64,000 bases of DNA, taken from positions 3,689,501 to 3,753,500 of the forward strand of contig NZ_CP049744.1 in assembly GCF_000760935.2 (NCBI RefSeq). Reading direction: 5' to 3'. How positions within the stretch are numbered: position 1 is the stretch's first letter; every line of letters starts with the position of its first letter. Source of the stretch: Rhodococcoides fascians A25f. GTDB lineage: Bacteria; Actinomycetota; Actinomycetes; Mycobacteriales; Mycobacteriaceae. Below the pieces are notes generated by a model. It ran no database searches. It was given only the letters and a program-made list of their open reading frames with translations, and was not told where the DNA came from. A program made the translations under genes and the position numbers. This document shows, piece by piece, positions 8,783 through 16,812 of the stretch.

Positions 8783-9640
8783 TCAGCTCTCGGCTGCGGT
8801 GCGCTCGGCACGCTCGACGACGTTGGTGAGCAAGAAGGCTCGCGTCAGAGGTCCGACACCACCGGGGTTGGGCGAGAGGAAACCTGCTACCTCGGCAACA
8901 CCGTCGGCGACGTCCCCGCGCAATCCGTCCTCGGTGCGGGTCACACCGACATCGAGGACGGCAGCACCGGGCTTGACCATGTCCGCGGTGATCAATCCCG
9001 GAACTCCAGCGGCGGCAACGATGATGTCGGCGCGGGAGACCTCGGCGGCAAGATCGCGAGTTCCGGTGTGGCACAACGTCACCGTGGCGTTCTCCGACCG
9101 TCTCGTGAGCAACAGCCCGATAGGCCGACCGACCGTGACGCCGCGGCCGATGACCACCGCGTGCGCGCCGTCGAGGGCCACGTCGTAGCGACGCAGCAGG
9201 TGCACGATGCCACGCGGCGTGCACGGCAGCGCAGCATCCTTACCGAGCACCAGACGGCCGAGGTTGATCGGGTGCAGACCGTCGGCGTCCTTGTCCGGAT
9301 CGATCCGCTCCAGAGCAGCATTCTCGTCGAGATGCTTCGGCAGCGGCAGCTGCACGATGTATCCGGTGCACTCGGGGTTGGCGTTGAGTTCGTCGATCAC
9401 TGCCTCGAGATCGGCCTGGGTGATGTCGGCGGGCAGATCACGACGAATCGAGGTGATCCCGACCTTGGCGCAGTCGTTGTGCTTGCCCCGGACGTACGCC
9501 GCAGAACCCGGGTCGTCTCCCACCAAGACGGTGGCCAGCCCTGGGGTTATGCCCCTCTCACGGAGCGCTGCCACGCGGGCGGTGAGATCGACGAATATCT
9601 CGTCACGGGTCGCTTTGCCATCGAGAATCGTTGCAGTCAC
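8783..9640 (-). CDS. folD: Bifunctional methylenetetrahydrofolate dehydrogenase/cyclohydrolase
   Basis: Cytosolic enzyme of 285 aa interconverting 5,10-methylene-THF and 10-formyl-THF using NADP, supplying one-carbon units for purines, Met and formyl-Met-tRNA. Motifs: [11 protein letters not shown] with the catalytic Lys, [11 protein letters not shown], the Rossmann segment [17 protein letters not shown], and the C-terminal [13 protein letters not shown]. The start MTATILDGK is standard. The gene is followed by DUF3017 and lies near metYX, consistent with one-carbon/methionine clustering. Confidence 0.97.
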   Translation of the reverse strand: MTATILDGKATRDEIFVDLTARVAALRERGITPGLATVLVGDDPGSAAYVRGKHNDCAKVGITSIRRDLPADITQADLEAVIDELNANPECTGYIVQLPLPKHLDENAALERIDPDKDADGLHPINLGRLVLGKDAALPCTPRGIVHLLRRYDVALDGAHAVVIGRGVTVGRPIGLLLTRRSENATVTLCHTGTRDLAAEVSRADIIVAAAGVPGLITADMVKPGAAVLDVGVTRTEDGLRGDVADGVAEVAGFLSPNPGGVGPLTRAFLLTNVVERAERTAAES

Positions 9641-9695
9641 CCGGCCATTGTTCCAGGCTCGAGGTCGACCGCGCCGCGCCGGTCCGAAGACCGCG

Positions 9696-10304
9696 TCAAC
9701 CCTCCACGACGAGACCGTGCGCTCCCGCGTATGCCACGGCCTGCATCAGCTCGATCTTGGCACCCCGCACACTCGCGCTCACCCACAGGGACGGATCGGC
9801 AACGGCTCCACGCAGGTCGGCCTCGTCGAACTTGGCGTCGACAGTGCGGGCTCCCGCGAAATCGACCGAGCGCACTGTTGCTTTCCGAAAATCCGCAGAC
9901 ACCAGGTTCGCCTCCCGCATCCGGCACCCCGTGAGGTCGAGACCGCGCAGGTCGACGTTCCCCAACGCCGCGAGAGTGAAATCGACCTCGTCGTAGGTCG
10001 CGGGCCGCATCCGACTGTCCACAAACACCGAACCCATCATGGTCGAGTGACGAAATGTGCTGTGCTGCAAATTCGTCCGAGTGAAGGTGCACGATCGAAA
10101 TGCAGAATTCGTGTGGATCGATTCGGTCAGGTCGGTGCCGGTGAAATCGCATTCGGTGAACACGACCGAGTCGGTTCGCACTCCACTCATGTCGGCATCA
10201 CGAAAGGTGCACCGGACGAATTGCCTGCCGTTCCACTCCTGCCCGTCCAATCGAGTGTCGGAAAAATCTTCGCCGATGATCTGCTCGTCGTCCACCTGCC
10301 CCAT
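9696..10304 (-). CDS. mfpA: MfpA-type pentapeptide-repeat protein (DNA-gyrase-interacting)
   Basis: Protein of 202 aa made almost entirely of pentapeptide repeats of the A(D/N)LXX type: [60 protein letters not shown], and so on. The spacing and the ending QAVAYAAAHGL-like ([15 protein letters not shown]) follow mycobacterial MfpA closely. MfpA folds into a right-handed beta-helix resembling B-form DNA, binds gyrase and lowers fluoroquinolone susceptibility. The start ATG at 10304 is used; a longer frame overlaps trmL. Unlike in mycobacteria, no GTPase conservon genes accompany it. The divergent trmL starts only 24 bp away. Confidence 0.85.
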   Translation of the reverse strand: MGQVDDEQIIGEDFSDTRLDGQEWNGRQFVRCTFRDADMSGVRTDSVVFTECDFTGTDLTESIHTNSAFRSCTFTRTNLQHSTFRHSTMMGSVFVDSRMRPATYDEVDFTLAALGNVDLRGLDLTGCRMREANLVSADFRKATVRSVDFAGARTVDAKFDEADLRGAVADPSLWVSASVRGAKIELMQAVAYAGAHGLVVEG

Positions 10305-10328
10305 ACTTCCCCGGTTCGTGGTGGCAGA

Positions 10329-10802
10329 GTGAACCGGGTGTTTCGACTGATGTTCTTCGAGCCCCGAATCCCCCAGAACACCGGCAATGCAATTCGCCTG
10401 GTCGCCGGCACCGGATGCGAGCTGCACCTGGTGGGTCCGCTCGGCTTCGACATGTCCGAGCCGAAGCTCAAACGGGCCGGCTTGGACTACCACGATCTGG
10501 CGTCCGTCACCGTGCACCGAGACCTGCCGTCGGCCTGGTCGGCTCTGGCACCGACGCGAGTGTTCGCCTACACCGCCCACGCCACACGTTCCTACGCCGA
10601 CGTTGCGTACGAGCCCGGCGATGTTCTCCTCTTCGGGCCGGAACCCACCGGACTCCCCGACGAGGTCCTCGACGACCCGCACGTGAGCGACCGCCTTCGC
10701 ATACCGATGATTCCCGGCCGTCGATCACTCAACCTCGCCAACGCAGCGGCGGTGACGATGTACGAGGCATGGCGGCAACACGGGTACCAGGGCAGCGTCT
10801 GA
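10329..10802 (+). CDS. trmL: tRNA (cytidine/uridine-34 2'-O)-methyltransferase, SpoU family
   Basis: SPOUT methyltransferase of 157 aa, the minimal TrmL size. It methylates the ribose of the wobble nucleotide in certain tRNA-Leu using SAM. Motifs: FFEPRIPQNTGNAIRLVA, LHLVGPLGF, LLFGPEPTGLP and the knot segment IPMIPGRRSLNLANAAAV. Start GTG at 10329 (VNRVFRLMFF); the long frame upstream overlaps mfpA and folD on the other strand and is not coding. The corresponding M. tuberculosis gene is spoU (Rv3366), also between mfpA and dnaE2. Confidence 0.92.
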   Translation: MNRVFRLMFFEPRIPQNTGNAIRLVAGTGCELHLVGPLGFDMSEPKLKRAGLDYHDLASVTVHRDLPSAWSALAPTRVFAYTAHATRSYADVAYEPGDVLLFGPEPTGLPDEVLDDPHVSDRLRIPMIPGRRSLNLANAAAVTMYEAWRQHGYQGSV

Positions 10803-10811
10803 GGAGTTTGC

Positions 10812-10829
10812 GTTCGAGTGCGCTCGAAC
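10812..10829 (+). promoter_or_regulatory. MerR-type operator in a stretched promoter
   Basis: GTTCGAGTGCGCTCGAAC is an inverted repeat with perfect 7-bp arms and a 4-bp centre. A -10-like TAGCGT lies at 10833-10838 and the first ATG at 10847, so transcription would be nearly leaderless. This arrangement, with the operator between -35 and -10, is how MerR regulators act, and a MerR gene follows at 10987. Confidence 0.6.
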
Positions 10830-10846
10830 CCCTAGCGTGCGTTTTC

Positions 10847-10957
10847 ATGACATCTGCAGCACAACGGACCGATTCACCACGTACCTGGCTCGTCACCGGG
10901 GCATCCTCCGCCGGTGCGGATTTCCCGGGTGTTCCCGAATCTGTCCGGCCGGTCTGA
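10847..10957 (+). pseudogene. N-terminal remnant of an SDR oxidoreductase
   Basis: A 36-codon frame begins MTSAAQRTDS and continues RTWLVTGASS, which is the canonical N-terminus of a short-chain dehydrogenase up to the glycine-rich NAD-binding loop. After TGASS the sequence departs from the family (no GxG follow-on) and soon stops at TGA 10955-10957. I read it as a large deletion that removed the rest of an SDR gene and left its operator and promoter in place, now directly upstream of the MerR gene. It could alternatively be a chance frame, but the SDR motif at the right distance from a MerR promoter argues against that. Confidence 0.55.
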
Positions 10958-10986
10958 CACCGCTCGCCGGACTATCTTCTGTACTC

Positions 10987-11454
10987 ATGGCGACTACGGA
11001 CTTGATGAACAGGGCGCTGGCAGCCGTGGCGGATTCGGACGCACCGTTGACCGTCGAACTGGTACACGAGCTGATCGAGCCCGGAGAGCTCTCCGAACCA
11101 CTCGGGATCTCCGAGGTTTCCGAGTTGCTCGATATATCCGCACACACCCTTCGGTACTACGAACGGTGCGGTCTGATCGAGGTGGCCCGCGACGGGCTCG
11201 ACCATCGCAGCTACGACAACGTAGCCATTCGTAGACTCGTGTTTCTCACCCGCATGCGGCTGTCGGGAATGCCGATGCGCGACTTGCAGCACTACGTCGA
11301 GCTGGTCGACGGCGGAGAGCACACCGTTCCGGCACGACTCGACATGCTCGTCGAGCATCGAGACACCGTTCGACGCCGCATCCGCGAACTGCAGCTCTCG
11401 CTGGTGGCAACCGAATACAAGATTGCTACGTACGGCGGTACAACCGGTCCCTGA
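10987..11454 (+). CDS. MerR-family transcriptional regulator
   Basis: Regulator of 155 aa. A roughly 35-residue N-terminal extension precedes the winged helix (LGISEVSELLDISAHTLRYYERCGLIEVARDG), followed by the second wing helices RLVFLTRMRLSGMPMRDLQHYV and a C-terminal dimerisation coiled coil (LVEHRDTVRRRIRELQLSL). No Cys cluster is present, so it is not a metal sensor; this branch typically controls a neighbouring oxidoreductase in response to organic compounds. It starts 29 bp after the SDR remnant and lies downstream of the operator at 10812, so it may now be autoregulated only. Confidence 0.88.
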   Translation: MATTDLMNRALAAVADSDAPLTVELVHELIEPGELSEPLGISEVSELLDISAHTLRYYERCGLIEVARDGLDHRSYDNVAIRRLVFLTRMRLSGMPMRDLQHYVELVDGGEHTVPARLDMLVEHRDTVRRRIRELQLSLVATEYKIATYGGTTGP

Positions 11455-12019
11455 GGCCGCGTGGTCAGGTCTTCGACGGTCACCCTGAATGGAGCTGTTC
11501 CGGCCGAGCCATCCCCTTCCTTGGACGCGAAATCAATTGTGAGCGTCGATAAATGGGCAGGCCGATCGTCTGTGACAACGAACCGTCACACGTGCCCCGA
11601 CGGCTCGACACTGTCGATCCAGTCTCGATGAGATCGGCAGTGTTCGACGCGTCTTCGCCACAGCGGCGGGCGGTAGCTGTCGGTAACGATTTCTTTGCGA
11701 TCGACGGGCATCGGCGCTTGCGCTCCCGCCCCGCCGAGTACCGACTCGGACGTGACGGACAACTCTGATGCGAACATCGAAATATCAAGCGATGGAACCG
11801 AATTGGACTATTCCACCACAGGACAGGACAGTGCCCCGAACGCACGACCGGCGGCCACGACAGCTCCGGCAAGGGTACGCAAAACCGGACTTCAACGACG
11901 ATTCATTCACGGATGCCAGCGGCACCGTTACACAAACCTCGTCAGCATGCTGCCGTCAAGGACTCGAGCGGGGTACGGTGTGCCGCATCGACCCGTTTCG
12001 CTCTTGAAGGAGCTTTCTG
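11455..12019. other. 565-bp intergenic region, no convincing gene
   Basis: The stretch between the MerR gene and the DUF6764 gene has lower GC than its surroundings and holds only short frames without family motifs, codon bias or good ribosome sites (the longest, 11480-11872 on the minus strand, looks non-coding). It probably contains the promoter of the DUF6764 gene. Nothing else was recognised. Confidence 0.5.
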
Positions 12020-12574
12020 TTGTTCTCTGTTTCCCAGCCCCGCCGTTCTTCGTCCTACTCCTCCACCACGCGATCGTCGAGTCGGTTCGGTAGCCGAATT
12101 GCCCGCACCGCAGCAATATTCGCCCTCGGCTCAGGAATGACCGCCGCGGCGCTGGTGGGTGCCGGCACCGCGTCGGCCGCCCCCGTCAACTGTGTGTCTC
12201 CGCCCTCGGCCAACGACATCCAGGTCGACGGCACCGCCAGCTGCGGCGCCACCTCGGAGGGCACCGGCCGGGCGACCGCCGGTGCTGCTGACAGCGGTAC
12301 CGCGGTCAGCGTCAACGACGGCCCCGGCGCAACGACCACCTACGCCAACGGATACGGCGTCGCACTCGGAGCCAGCAAGAATGCGGGTACGGCATACGCT
12401 CTCGCGCTCGGCGGGGGCATCGCACACTCGTGGGCCGACGCCGGCCAAACCACTCTCGCCGTCGCAGGGTGGGGATCCGGTGCCACATCCGAAGGGCAGG
12501 GCGTCGATTGCGTCGGCCCGCTGTCTCTCGCCCTGAATCTTTCCAGCGGCCAGTTCTGCGTCCTCGGTAGCTGA
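12020..12574 (+). CDS. Secreted DUF6764 family protein
   Basis: Exported protein of 184 aa. The N-terminus is Ser/Arg-rich (RRSSSYSSTTRSSSRFGSR), then a hydrophobic stretch and a signal-peptidase site after AAALVGAGTASA-A. The mature domain is Gly/Ala/Thr rich with two Cys pairs (about residues 58 and 76 in the N-terminal part, and 162 and 180 near the end) and repeats of GTA/GAT-type turns, as in the DUF6764 family of Nocardiaceae. The start is a TTG at 12020 with AAGGAG 7 nt upstream (12007-12012). Function unknown. Confidence 0.75.
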   Translation: MFSVSQPRRSSSYSSTTRSSSRFGSRIARTAAIFALGSGMTAAALVGAGTASAAPVNCVSPPSANDIQVDGTASCGATSEGTGRATAGAADSGTAVSVNDGPGATTTYANGYGVALGASKNAGTAYALALGGGIAHSWADAGQTTLAVAGWGSGATSEGQGVDCVGPLSLALNLSSGQFCVLGS

Positions 12575-12605
12575 TCTTCGGGGACACGATCTCCCGTCGT
12601 CGAAC

Positions 12606-12647
12606 GGAGCCGATTACCCGCAGCTACTGCTCGAGGTAATCGGCTCC
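12606..12647. terminator. Hairpin between convergent DUF6764 and SDR genes
   Basis: GGAGCCGATTACC (12606-12618) and GGTAATCGGCTCC (12635-12647) form a perfect 13-bp stem with a 16-nt loop. One arm is the last codons of the minus-strand SDR gene (end of the protein, ADYLEQ), so the stop codon lies in the loop. It is placed to terminate transcription of the plus-strand DUF6764 gene and may act on both strands. Confidence 0.55.
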
Positions 12648-13376
12648 GCCGACGTAAACGACATGCCCTGATTTTTCGATCGGATCGACGCATGCTGCCA
12701 CCACAGCCGTAGCGAATTCGGCGACTGTCGGAAGCGCACCGTGTGCGGTACGAGCGGCCACCGCGTCGGGGTTGCGGCGCTCCAGCAGAGTGACGACGAT
12801 CGTGCCCTCGATCATGTCCCCCGAGACGACGACCAATTCGATGCCTCGACTCTCGAAGTGGGGAATCGAGTCGCGCAGGGCGTCCTCACCTGCACGCTTG
12901 CTGGCGGCAATGGGCTCGTACTCGACAGGGACCGGCTTTCGGCCGTGAAAATGCGCCTGATGACTGGTGAGGAATACGATGCGCGAGCCGGGCTTCATCC
13001 GATCGGTGGCCGCTCGAGCCAATGAAACCTGGGCGTCGCGGTTGATGTTCATCGCGTAGCCGGGGTCGGCACCGAGCTCGAGTCCACCGGATGCGTTGAG
13101 CACCAGCACATCGAGAGCGCCGAACTCGGTGACAACCGAGTCGAGCATCGCATCGATTGCGTCCTGATCGGTGACGTCGGCTCCGACAGCCAGAGCTCGA
13201 CCCCCGCTCTCCTCGATCGTTCGCACCACGGCGTCGGCCCTGCGCTTCTTCTCTCGGTAGTTCACCGCAACCATCGCACCTCCCGCACCCAGCTGCACCG
13301 CGGTTTCGGCTCCGATGCCTCGGGAAGCGCCGGTGATCAACACCGACTTTCCGTCCATACGTCGGGTCATCGACAT
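12624..13376 (-). CDS. SDR-family oxidoreductase with displaced catalytic Tyr
   Basis: Short-chain dehydrogenase of 250 aa: cofactor loop TGASRGIG (about residues 15-22), an NYRE motif suggesting NADP(H), and LNASGG in place of the usual NNAG. In the active-site region, Ser lies in FLTSHQAHF, but the Tyr is in EYEPIAASK, giving Tyr-x6-Lys rather than Tyr-x3-Lys. Either the loop is differently built or the Tyr is not catalytic; a similar spacing may be characteristic of this actinobacterial subfamily. It is divergent from an HxlR regulator, with twin operator-like repeats between them, so it is probably controlled by that regulator. Substrate unknown. Confidence 0.85.
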   Translation of the reverse strand: MSMTRRMDGKSVLITGASRGIGAETAVQLGAGGAMVAVNYREKKRRADAVVRTIEESGGRALAVGADVTDQDAIDAMLDSVVTEFGALDVLVLNASGGLELGADPGYAMNINRDAQVSLARAATDRMKPGSRIVFLTSHQAHFHGRKPVPVEYEPIAASKRAGEDALRDSIPHFESRGIELVVVSGDMIEGTIVVTLLERRNPDAVAARTAHGALPTVAEFATAVVAACVDPIEKSGHVVYVGGADYLEQ

Positions 13377-13385
13377 CCTCCTCTA

Positions 13386-13418
13386 GCTTCGATTTTCGAA
13401 CTGCTTCGATTTTCGAAC
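13386..13418. promoter_or_regulatory. Twin direct repeats, likely HxlR operator
   Basis: GCTTCGATTTTCGAAC occurs twice without change (13386-13401 and 13403-13418), a 17-bp period. Each copy contains an inverted repeat TTCGA-TTT-TCGAA. They sit between the start codons of the divergent SDR and HxlR genes. Inference: a cooperative binding site for the HxlR protein controlling both promoters. Confidence 0.7.
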
Positions 13419-13435
13419 CACTATGATGAAGCGCG

Positions 13436-13759
13436 ATGGAAATGGCAAACGCACCCCGCCGATCGATGATGGCCGTGCTCGATCTACTGGGGCAGCGATG
13501 GAACATGCGCATCCTGTGGGAACTGCGCGACGGGCCGCTCGGGTTCCTCGAACTCAGGCGACGCACCGACGACATCTCATCCAGCGTTCTCGCCACCCGA
13601 CTGCGCACGCTCGTCGATGCGCGAGTGCTACTGAAAGACTCGGATGGGACCTATCGCCTGACCGAACTCGGTGACGAGCTGGGGCCGGCACTGGAACCAC
13701 TATGGCAATGGGCGCAACGATGGGACGAAGGCAACGCGCCCGCCGACCGGCGACCCTGA
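13436..13759 (+). CDS. HxlR-family winged-helix regulator
   Basis: DNA-binding protein of 107 aa in which the winged helix fills the whole chain: GQRWNMRILWELRDGPLGFLELRRRTDDISSSVLATRLRTLVDARVLLKD is the classic HxlR recognition segment, followed by YRLTELGDELGPALEPLWQWA. Start ATG 13436 (MEMANAPRRS). No Cys is present, so it is not of the redox HypR/QorR type. Divergent to the SDR at 12624-13376, with the paired repeats between; probably a repressor of that gene. Confidence 0.9.
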   Translation: MEMANAPRRSMMAVLDLLGQRWNMRILWELRDGPLGFLELRRRTDDISSSVLATRLRTLVDARVLLKDSDGTYRLTELGDELGPALEPLWQWAQRWDEGNAPADRRP

Positions 13760-13863
13760 GCAACTGCGTCGAACCCCTCACCCACCGCGCTCTGCTCCAT
13801 CACCCCGACACTCTGGACTGGTCTGCGGAGTCATGGACTCGCGCCGACCGGCATACTCGAAAA

Positions 13864-14817
13864 ATGAGGAATTCACGTGCGGCCACTCGCCCGAGGGCAC
13901 TGTCGCTGCACGGCCGGATACGAGTGTTGACGATGAGTGTGGCGGCCCTCGCCGTAGCCGTGAGTGCTCTGGCGATCTATCTCGTTGCGGAGCAAGCCTT
14001 ACGTTCGCAGATCATCGACCGCGTCGGCCGCAACAGCGACGCCATCATCGCCAGCGCGACATCCGGCCTGCCTGCCGGTCTGCTCGGCTTCGGCATCGAA
14101 GACACCGAGGGCACCAAGGTAAAAGTAGCGCTGGTGACGAGCGACGGCGCGTTGGTGACGTCGACGAACGGCACCGAACCGTTCATCAACTCGGACGGCA
14201 CCCTGGACGGCCCTGAAAAATCTGTCGTCGACGGTAGCGTCGATCGGTCGCTGCGTGAGGTCCGTGGCTACTACCTCTCGGCCCAACGCACCGACTCAGG
14301 CGCAACGATCATGGTGGCCGAATCGCTCAGCGAAGCGTCACCACTGCTCGCCAAGCTCACACTTGCACTCGTTATCGTCGGGGCATTCCTCGTAGCGCTG
14401 GCCGGTGTCGCCGGTGCCGCTGTTGCCCGAACCGGACTCCGACCGGTCCGACGCCTCCGTGCCGGCACCGAAAGAGTCGCCAGAACTGGAAGTTTCGAGC
14501 CCATCGACGTCAACGGAGACGACGAACTGGCCTCACTCGCCAACAGCTTCAACGAAATGTTGGCAGCTCTGTCGCGATCGCGAGAACGCCAAGGGCAGTT
14601 GATCGTCGATGCAGGTGCCGAACTGATGCAGCCGTTGACGGCACTGCGGACGAACATCGACCTACTGATGTCTCTCGACCGGCCCGACTCACCGGACATG
14701 CCCGAAGAGGAGCAGGACCGGCTGCGCGTCGAGGTGATCGCTCAGATGGATGTCATCATCGGGTTGGTGCACGATTTGGTCGACCATGCCCGGGAACCCG
14801 CGCCGACACCTCGATGA
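13864..14817 (+). CDS. Degenerate MprB-like sensor lacking the phospho-acceptor His and ATPase domain
   Basis: Protein of 317 aa that follows mycobacterial MprB through most of its N-terminal half: a first membrane segment (about 20-42), an extracytoplasmic domain (43-163), a second segment (164-187), HAMP (188-240; ART-GLRPVRRL, DDELASLANSFNEML) and a dimerisation helix. In MprB the next motif is DAGHELRTPL; here it reads DAGAELMQPL, with Ala252 in the His position and the following R/T changed too. The frame ends about 55 residues later, so there is no HATPase domain. It cannot autophosphorylate. No response regulator is adjacent. The frame is intact, with no internal stops, suggesting a retained sensor/decoy role or early decay. 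Confidence 0.8.
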   Translation: MRNSRAATRPRALSLHGRIRVLTMSVAALAVAVSALAIYLVAEQALRSQIIDRVGRNSDAIIASATSGLPAGLLGFGIEDTEGTKVKVALVTSDGALVTSTNGTEPFINSDGTLDGPEKSVVDGSVDRSLREVRGYYLSAQRTDSGATIMVAESLSEASPLLAKLTLALVIVGAFLVALAGVAGAAVARTGLRPVRRLRAGTERVARTGSFEPIDVNGDDELASLANSFNEMLAALSRSRERQGQLIVDAGAELMQPLTALRTNIDLLMSLDRPDSPDMPEEEQDRLRVEVIAQMDVIIGLVHDLVDHAREPAPTPR

Positions 14818-14849
14818 CAGTCGATGCGACGCAGTCGAAGTCGAGCGCT

Positions 14850-15779
14850 TCAGGACGAGAGTCTCGCACCGGTCAGCTCTTCGGACGCTTCCCACAGCCG
14901 GCGTGCGTCGTCCATGTTGCGCAGTGGCTTCCACAGCCCGACCTCGGCCGGCGGTCCGCCGATCAACCGGGCGGGACCGACGAACTGATCACCGCGCGAG
15001 ACCGTACCCGCCGCGGCGATAACGCCCGGTTGCGCGGCGCTGTCCACTGTTCCTGCGATGCCGACGCGGGCAAGAACACCGATGAGCCGTCTTCCCGCAG
15101 AATCTTTCGGACGCCCCAGACCTGGTTGGGCCGCAAGCAGATTGGTCGGTGAAATTCCGGGATGGGCCATATTGCTGGTGATTCCCCACCCACCGGCCCT
15201 GCTGCGTGCGTCGAGTTCGCGGGCGAACAAGGCCACCGCGAGCTTCGACTGACTGTATGCCTCCATCACGTCGTAGGAACGCTCCCAGTTCAGGTCGTCC
15301 CAGTTGATGGTCCCCGATCGCGCCGCGATGCTCGTCTGATGGGTGACTCGAGCACGGCCGGCACGAAGAAGCGGCAGCAGAGCGAGGGTGAGTGCGAAAT
15401 GACCGAGGTGGTTGGTTCCGAACTGCAGCTCGAATCCGTCCTGAGTGACTTGGCGCTCGGGTGGCTGCATGACTCCTGCATTGTTGACGAGCACATCGAT
15501 CGGCCGTCCTTCGGAGACGAGCTCGCTCGCCAACGCTGCAACCGAATTCAGTGACGACAGGTCCAACTCGCGGGTGCTGACCTGCGCACCGGGTACCGCA
15601 GACCGAATCGACTCGGCTGCGCGCTCCCCCTTGGCGGCAGAGCGCACCGGCATGACGACCTCTGCTCCGGCACGCGCGAGGCGCGTCGCGATGACCGTAC
15701 CGATCCCGTCGCTGGCTCCCGTGACGACGGCGCGCTTGCCGTTCAGGTCGGGGATGGATAGATCTGCGATGCGGCCCAT
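14850..15779 (-). CDS. SDR-family oxidoreductase (retinol dehydrogenase-like)
   Basis: Short-chain dehydrogenase of 309 aa of the longer WWOX/retinol-dehydrogenase-like type. Motifs: TGASDGIG (about 20-27), NNAGVMQPP (about 93), the active-site Ser in HQTSIAAR and Tyr-Lys in YSQSK, then a C-terminal extension with [16 protein letters not shown] typical of this branch. Start ATG 15779 ([12 protein letters not shown]). It lies on the same strand, 119 bp downstream of an XRE/MmyB regulator that may control it. Substrate unknown. Confidence 0.88.
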   Translation of the reverse strand: MGRIADLSIPDLNGKRAVVTGASDGIGTVIATRLARAGAEVVMPVRSAAKGERAAESIRSAVPGAQVSTRELDLSSLNSVAALASELVSEGRPIDVLVNNAGVMQPPERQVTQDGFELQFGTNHLGHFALTLALLPLLRAGRARVTHQTSIAARSGTINWDDLNWERSYDVMEAYSQSKLAVALFARELDARSRAGGWGITSNMAHPGISPTNLLAAQPGLGRPKDSAGRRLIGVLARVGIAGTVDSAAQPGVIAAAGTVSRGDQFVGPARLIGGPPAEVGLWKPLRNMDDARRLWEASEELTGARLSS

Positions 15780-15898
15780 ATCAAGCTCCTCGGGTGTTGT
15801 GATCGTCCGGCTCGGACGTGCAGAACCCATGTTCGACTACCGTTTCGGGCTTATCCAGGACTTCCCGATCCACTGATACTCCGACAGTCTGCACCGAG

Positions 15899-16741
15899 TC
15901 AGGACAGGACCTGTGTTCCCACCACCGCGAGCAGTTCCAATTTGGCGTAGCTCTCGCTGCCGGGTACTGCCGTGTACACCAACAGCCGATGCGCTTGCTC
16001 CGGGTCGAGAAGGGTCTGACAGTTCAGCTGCAACATGCCGACCGTCGGGTGCAGGAACCTCTTGGACTCGGGTGGATGCACCCCCACTTCGCGCTTCTCC
16101 CACAGGGTTCGGAATTCCTCGCTGACCTCGTGCAGCTCGGCGGCCAGATGCGCTGCTGTGGAGTCCGGCCCGCGAAGAGTGACGATCTCACGCAGCCCCG
16201 ACGCATACACCCGAGACAGCACGGCACGCTCGTCCGGCGGGTACGACTGCTGGGTAGCGGGGTCGGTGAACCAGCGATATCCCAGACTCCGGTTCGGCCC
16301 GGTGCGCAACGACGCATCGCCGGTCAATGCCGCGCCCAGCGGCGTCTGGCGCAGAGTTTCACCGAGCTCGGACACGATCTCGGCGGGGGTGTCGTTCAGT
16401 CGGTCCAGTATCCGCAGCAATCCTGGGCTGATGTGATCGGTCGAGATCCCGCGCACAGGAGGAGCGTGCCCGGCGAGGCGGAACACGTGATCACGCTCGC
16501 CCAGCGACAGATGCAACCCCTGCGCGATCGACGCAATCATCTGCTCCGACGGAGCCGGACCGGACCCACGTTCGAGCCGGGCGTAGTAGTCGGTCGACAT
16601 ATGGCACAGTTCGGCGACCTCCTCGCGTCGAAGGCCCTGCGTTCGCCTGCGCTGTCCACGTGGAAGGCCGATGTCCTCGGGCTGCAACGACTCACGCCGC
16701 TGCCGAAGAAAAGCGGCCAACTCCGGCCGATCGATCATCAC
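15899..16741 (-). CDS. XRE-family regulator with MmyB-like ligand-binding domain
   Basis: Regulator of 280 aa. The N-terminal HTH (about 1-85) has the signature LPRGQRRRTQGLRREEVAELCHMSTDYYARLERG, and the C-terminal part (about 105-270) has the MmyB-like PAS-type ligand domain with NDTPAEI, NRSLGYRWFTD and VGVHPPESKRFLHPTVG. Proteins of this family commonly sit beside SDR oxidoreductases and repress them, with fatty acids proposed as ligands for MmyB. Here it is flanked by an SDR on each side, one downstream on the same strand and one divergent (71 bp away). Confidence 0.9.
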   Translation of the reverse strand: MMIDRPELAAFLRQRRESLQPEDIGLPRGQRRRTQGLRREEVAELCHMSTDYYARLERGSGPAPSEQMIASIAQGLHLSLGERDHVFRLAGHAPPVRGISTDHISPGLLRILDRLNDTPAEIVSELGETLRQTPLGAALTGDASLRTGPNRSLGYRWFTDPATQQSYPPDERAVLSRVYASGLREIVTLRGPDSTAAHLAAELHEVSEEFRTLWEKREVGVHPPESKRFLHPTVGMLQLNCQTLLDPEQAHRLLVYTAVPGSESYAKLELLAVVGTQVLS

Positions 16742-16812
16742 AGACCTCCTTCCGTCGAACGCGGTTGGTGCTTCCGCAATTGTGCCCTCTCCACGGTGGC
16801 TATTGTCGAACG

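Noticed and set aside
11480..11872. 130-codon minus-strand frame in the gap before DUF6764
   Set aside because: Composition and codon use look random, with no start context or motif.
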